Origin: Plecoglossus altivelis
Taxonomy: Eukaryota; Chordata; Actinopteri; Osmeriformes; Plecoglossidae
Assembly (NCBI GenBank): GCA_036571765.1
Contig: BROE01000019.1
Location: forward strand, 2,367,684-2,431,683
DNA length: 64,000 nt
Direction of reading: 5' to 3'
Translations under genes and position numbers: made by a program
In this document: in pieces, positions 62,624-64,000 of the stretch
Position numbering within the stretch: position 1 is the stretch's first letter
Layout: every line of letters begins with the position of its first letter
Notes under the pieces: generated by a model
Databases searched by the model: none
What the model saw: the letters and a program-made list of their open reading frames with translations, nothing else
Told to the model about the DNA's origin: nothing

Positions 62624-64000
62624 AAGCCTTGTCATGATTGTTTGTGTTTGTGTCTGTCAGAGGCTCATGTTCCAGGGGGCCCCAGGTGTGTGTGTGGAGT
62701 GGCCCTCCGTGCTGTACCCTGCCACCCTCCCCCAGTATGAGGGGCCCTCGGCCCCCAAGCCTCCCGAACCGGCACAGGACCCCCCTGCACAGGGCAAGGC
62801 CTCTGGGGTAAAGTCCTGCAGCCTTGCTCCCTCGCAACTCACCTCAAAATATCCTCTTTACTAGTTATCTCCCTGAGAACAAACCATGCTGATTAGCCGT
62901 GAGAGGATATCTGTGTCATAGTTATGATTTAAAGATGATTGCTAATCAAGCGCTATCGCTTCTTGGGCATAATTTGATGGCTTTTTCGGCCTGTAATTGG
63001 CTGTAATTTTTGGTCGGTTGAAATTAGAACTGAGTGGCACTTTTCCTTTCTTCACTTTGTCTTTCTCTCTCGCTGGCTTTCCTTCTCTTTGTTCTTCCTC
63101 TCTCGATCTCTCTTTGTGTCTCTCTCTCCTCATCTCTCCACAGAACAAGAAAAAGAAGAGTCGGGGGAAGGGGAAGAAGGCGGACGAGAAGCGAGGGGAG
63201 GAGGGAGTGGAGGACGAGCAAGAGAGAGAGCCTGTGCTTTTGAAAGGAGGAGGAGGCGTGAAAGGAGGAGGAGGAGAGGCCTGGTCTAGAGGCCCCGCCG
63301 CTCCTCCTTCTCTCTACCCATCCTGGAAGAGGAGCAGCTCCGACTCGGAGTTCTCGGACCCTGAGGGAGGCGCACAGAACAAGCTGAGGTGTGTGTCCTC
63401 TCTCTCTCTCTCTCGCTGTCTGTTCTGCGCTGGGTCTTCCTGAAGGCAGCCTTCTAACCTCGGTGCGCTGCTTGTGCGTCAGGTTGTACCACTGCCGTGT
63501 CCGACAGGGGGCGCTCCACTGCTTGCTGGTGCTGGTGAAGGGGGTGGAGAGGAGGACCCTCTATGGCTACTGGTCGTCCTTCATCCCCGACGCCCCCGTC
63601 GGAGGACCTCCCCCTCTCACTCTGCTCACCATCATACTGAAGGACCCCTCCCCCAAGGTACACACACACACATACTCCCTCTGAGTATGTGTTTCTGCGC
63701 ATAAACACCCACACACGCATACTGCATGTGCTCTTTACACACGTATTATGTATAGGTGTTTACATGCAGCCACACACAGGATATACACCATTCCTATATT
63801 GACGTAGTCACTCACGAATACCCATGTTCCCTGTGTCGACTCATCGCCCAACCCCCCCCCCCCTCCATCTCCAGGTGCGTGCGTGTGCCCTCCAGGTGCT
63901 CTCGGCCCTGCTGGACGGCTCCCGGCAGCTGCTGGCGGTGGCGGAGGACACGGCGCCCCCCCGCACGGCCTTCACCCCCTTGTCCTTCTCCCTGGCCACG
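60921..64000 (+). CDS. heatr6: HEAT repeat-containing protein 6, 5' part (runs off the window)
   Basis: HEAT/ARM-repeat scaffold protein of unclear function, known as an amplified-in-breast-cancer gene in human. Exons seen: 60921-61226, 61327-61434, 61604-61744, 61945-62060, 62207-62321, 62420-62521, 62661-62807, 63144-63388, 63483-63657, and 63874 to beyond 64000. Phases agree throughout. Helical-repeat segments include LCQLIHHLLNQLQ, LEVLLSYTLRALRTCSSW and RRAALTCMANLCLGIPGQPS. Exon 8 is a charged, low-complexity insert (NKKKKSRGKGKKADEKRGEE, a Gly-rich run, then RSSSDSEFSDPEGG). It is followed by KLRLYHCRVRQGALHCLLVL and VRACALQVLSALLDGSRQLL. The start is the first ATG, in the context AAGATGGCGG. 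Confidence 0.92.
62590..62622. repeat. TG microsatellite in heatr6 intron 6
   Basis: Pure TG run about 40 bp before the exon 7 acceptor. Confidence 0.9.

Overview
The window is vertebrate nuclear DNA, almost certainly from a ray-finned (teleost) fish. The genes are intron-rich with canonical GT-AG junctions, the introns are small for a vertebrate, the protein families are vertebrate, and the non-coding DNA is packed with CA/TG, GA and poly-G/C microsatellites. I cannot fix the species. I see no operons, phage, CRISPR array, tRNA or rRNA gene.

Layout from left to right. (1) slc43a2, minus strand, 13 coding exons between 256 and 11348, with its last coding exon beyond the left edge and a TATA-type promoter near 12430. 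(2) hephl1 (zyklopen-type multicopper ferroxidase), minus strand, 20 coding exons between 27263 and 15142, with an unusual short hydrophobic C-terminus. (3) tmem135, plus, 28003-32992, head to head with hephl1. (4) rskr (S6-kinase-related kinase), plus, 35109-40857. (5) aldoc, plus, non-coding exon ending at 42146 and CDS 45358-47960. (6) pigs (GPI transamidase subunit), plus, 49615-53232. (7) srsf1, plus, 54055-55455 with a long 3'UTR. (8) dynll2, plus, CDS 59503-59905 with a 5' non-coding exon near 58097. (9) heatr6, plus, from 60921 and running off the right edge.

Gene order is a patchwork of segments that, from memory of the human map, lie on chromosome 17 (SLC43A2; RSKR, ALDOC, PIGS; SRSF1, DYNLL2; HEATR6) and chromosome 11 (HEPHL1, TMEM135). 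The genes are independent housekeeping or tissue genes, not a pathway. Each gene model was built by joining exons whose phases agree. All close in frame except hephl1, where one junction (exon 6 to exon 7) is off by one base.

No wholly new biological system is evident. The observations most worth a second look are the GPI-signal-like tail and 15-nt microexon of hephl1, an 18-nt microexon in slc43a2, a minisatellite in an slc43a2 intron whose every unit carries a splice-acceptor-like sequence in the sense of the gene, a short hephl1 intron whose two ends are complementary CA and UG repeats, and a perfect 22-bp palindrome in the srsf1 3'UTR.
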